In this document: one piece after another, positions 63,307 to 64,000 of the stretch | Position numbering within the stretch: position 1 is the stretch's first letter | How the letters are laid out: every line of letters begins with the position of its first letter | From: Myroides phaeus | Lineage (GTDB): Bacteria > Bacteroidota > Bacteroidia > Flavobacteriales > Flavobacteriaceae | Length of the DNA: 64,000 nt | Direction of reading: 5' to 3' | Assembly: GCF_009799805.1 (NCBI RefSeq) | Contig: NZ_CP047050.1 | Location: forward strand, 1,936,001-2,000,000 | Translations under genes and position numbers: made by a program | Notes under the pieces: model-generated | Seen by the model: the letters and a program-made list of their open reading frames with translations, nothing else | What the model was told of the DNA's origin: nothing | Databases searched by the model: none

Positions 63307-63729
63307 TTAATTATACTGCATAACAAACTCTTCTTTGTTTGTTTCTTCATCAAGGCGCGTTTCAAGAACTACAAACCCTTGCTTTTTGTAGAATGCCACT
63401 GCGTTAACATTATCCACATAAACACTAAGTTGCAAAGAAGAATAGTTCTCTTTTGCCCACGCGATTAGTTGTTTTCCAATGCCTTTTCCCTGTGTAGTAG
63501 GTAGAACAAAAATAGCCGCAAGGTAACTATCCACCAAAGAGATAAATCCCACTATTTTACCATTTTCTTCGTAAACCAATGTATTGCTTGATGGTATGTA
63601 AACATCCCTCATAGCAGGTACTTTTGACTTCCAATAATTTGCAGGAATAAAGTTGTGCGCTTTAATAGAAGCAGTAAGCCAAATATCAATTACTTGTTGG
63701 CAGTCGTTTATATGATAAGGTCTAATCAT
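63307..63729 (-). CDS. GNAT-family N-acetyltransferase
   Basis: A ~140-residue acetyltransferase starting MIRPYHINDC. Motif A: IFVLPTTQGKGIGKQLIAWAK; motif B: NAVAFYKKQGF. It resembles the YjhQ/YiaC type of small GNAT enzymes. It is convergent with the secreted protein gene and shares its terminator region. Substrate unknown. Confidence 0.85.
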   Translation of the reverse strand: MIRPYHINDCQQVIDIWLTASIKAHNFIPANYWKSKVPAMRDVYIPSSNTLVYEENGKIVGFISLVDSYLAAIFVLPTTQGKGIGKQLIAWAKENYSSLQLSVYVDNVNAVAFYKKQGFVVLETRLDEETNKEEFVMQYN

Positions 63730-63759
63730 TTTTTGATTGAATAAGGAGATAAACTTCAA

Positions 63760-64000
63760 AGATATAAAGACTTTAAGAAGTTTTATTGTTTAATGATTGT
63801 ACTATCTGATTAATATTGATTAGAAGTGAATCATAAAAATATAGTAATATTTCTTGTGACAAAGAAGAATGGTAACTTCATTGTCTTTTTAGTGTTGTTT
63901 TATTTATTTTAATTGTTTATTCTTTATTTTTCGGTAAAAAAATAATAATTATTTATTTTTATGATTTATTATAGGTATTTTTAACAAAATTAAAAAATTG
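63760..64000. other. AT-rich window end, no gene seen
   Basis: Upstream region of the minus-strand GNAT gene, very AT-rich with T-runs. No ORF or structured RNA is visible before the window ends. Confidence 0.4.

Overview
This window looks like a chromosomal stretch of a Flavobacteriia member (Bacteroidota; Myroides-like is my best guess, but the species cannot be read from the sequence). The evidence is AT-rich DNA, a TamB/TamL pair, secreted S9 peptidases, TAnnTTTG-type promoters and weak Shine-Dalgarno signals. A resistance-loaded mobile element of about 31 kb (1684-32608) sits in the 3' end of a tRNA-Ser(UGA) gene.

Layout. 1-1683 is left chromosomal flank (two unrecognised genes and a hairpin that was probably the tRNA terminator before insertion). 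1684-8900 is a mobilizable-element backbone: tyrosine integrase, unknown partner gene, DUF3853 protein, SF3-like primase-helicase, a cluster of 11 TGATGCA repeats, a CHC2/Toprim-like primase, a candidate oriT, an accessory Mob protein, a MOB relaxase with an HxHxH motif and a membrane coiled-coil protein. No type IV secretion genes are present, so transfer would need a helper. 8910-31572 is an integron-like cassette array. 31671-32510 is a second tyrosine recombinase, transcribed away from the array. 32592-32608 is the right attachment site inside tRNA-Ser.

The main discovery candidate is the array. Between almost every pair of genes or small operons lies an imperfect palindrome of about 95-200 bp with attC architecture: outer core AAC/GTT, a short unpaired spacer, an inner arm often containing TTGGC/GCCAA, a second bulge and a variable interior. 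The right core of each site is the reverse complement (8-12 nt) of the left core of the NEXT site. That is what is expected if each segment was once a circle joined core to core. A perfect 1024-bp duplication of the catB unit (17197-18220 and 22854-23877) begins and ends at the AA/C step of the left core and so maps the crossover point. The cassettes are tet(X2-like), [ISCR2-disrupted estT/floR/fabF region], tet(X6-like)+NTF2-like, catB, an empty 163-bp unit, arr+marR, aph(3')-like, blaOXA-347-like, erm(F), catB, ere(D), aadS, dnaJ+small gene, HNH, and a four-gene AraC/cytochrome/DoxX/permease unit. The recombinase next to the array resembles integron integrases at its C-terminus (HTLRHS, LLGHSD, TTMIYTH, SPLD) but lacks the extra IntI insertion. 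Between it and the first cassette is a repeat-rich attI candidate. Most genes are in canonical orientation, with attC at their 3' side; ere(D), both catB and erm(F) are inverted and use their own promoters.

Regulation and nested mobility. erm(F) and ere(D), from unrelated families, both follow a mini-ORF beginning MYFS(R/K)PW, which suggests macrolide-sensed ribosome stalling. A GC-rich ISCR2-lysR-floR block (25890-29269) landed inside the array, truncated a fabF-like gene, and fused floR to the start of a gene that overlaps estT, so floR is probably driven from the estT promoter. Predicted resistances are tetracyclines/tigecycline, macrolides by three mechanisms, chloramphenicol/florfenicol, beta-lactams, aminoglycosides and rifampicin.

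32680-64000 is ordinary chromosome: GNAT enzymes, dnaK (with a sigma-54-like promoter), a DNA glycosylase, DUF2461, glutaminyl cyclotransferase, two copies of SRP RNA, tamB-tamL, a sigma-54 response regulator, two S9 peptidases, a family 2 glycosyltransferase, an amidohydrolase and hypothetical proteins. Several intergenic tandem repeats (60, 66 and about 52 bp) and a possible pseudoknot are also present.
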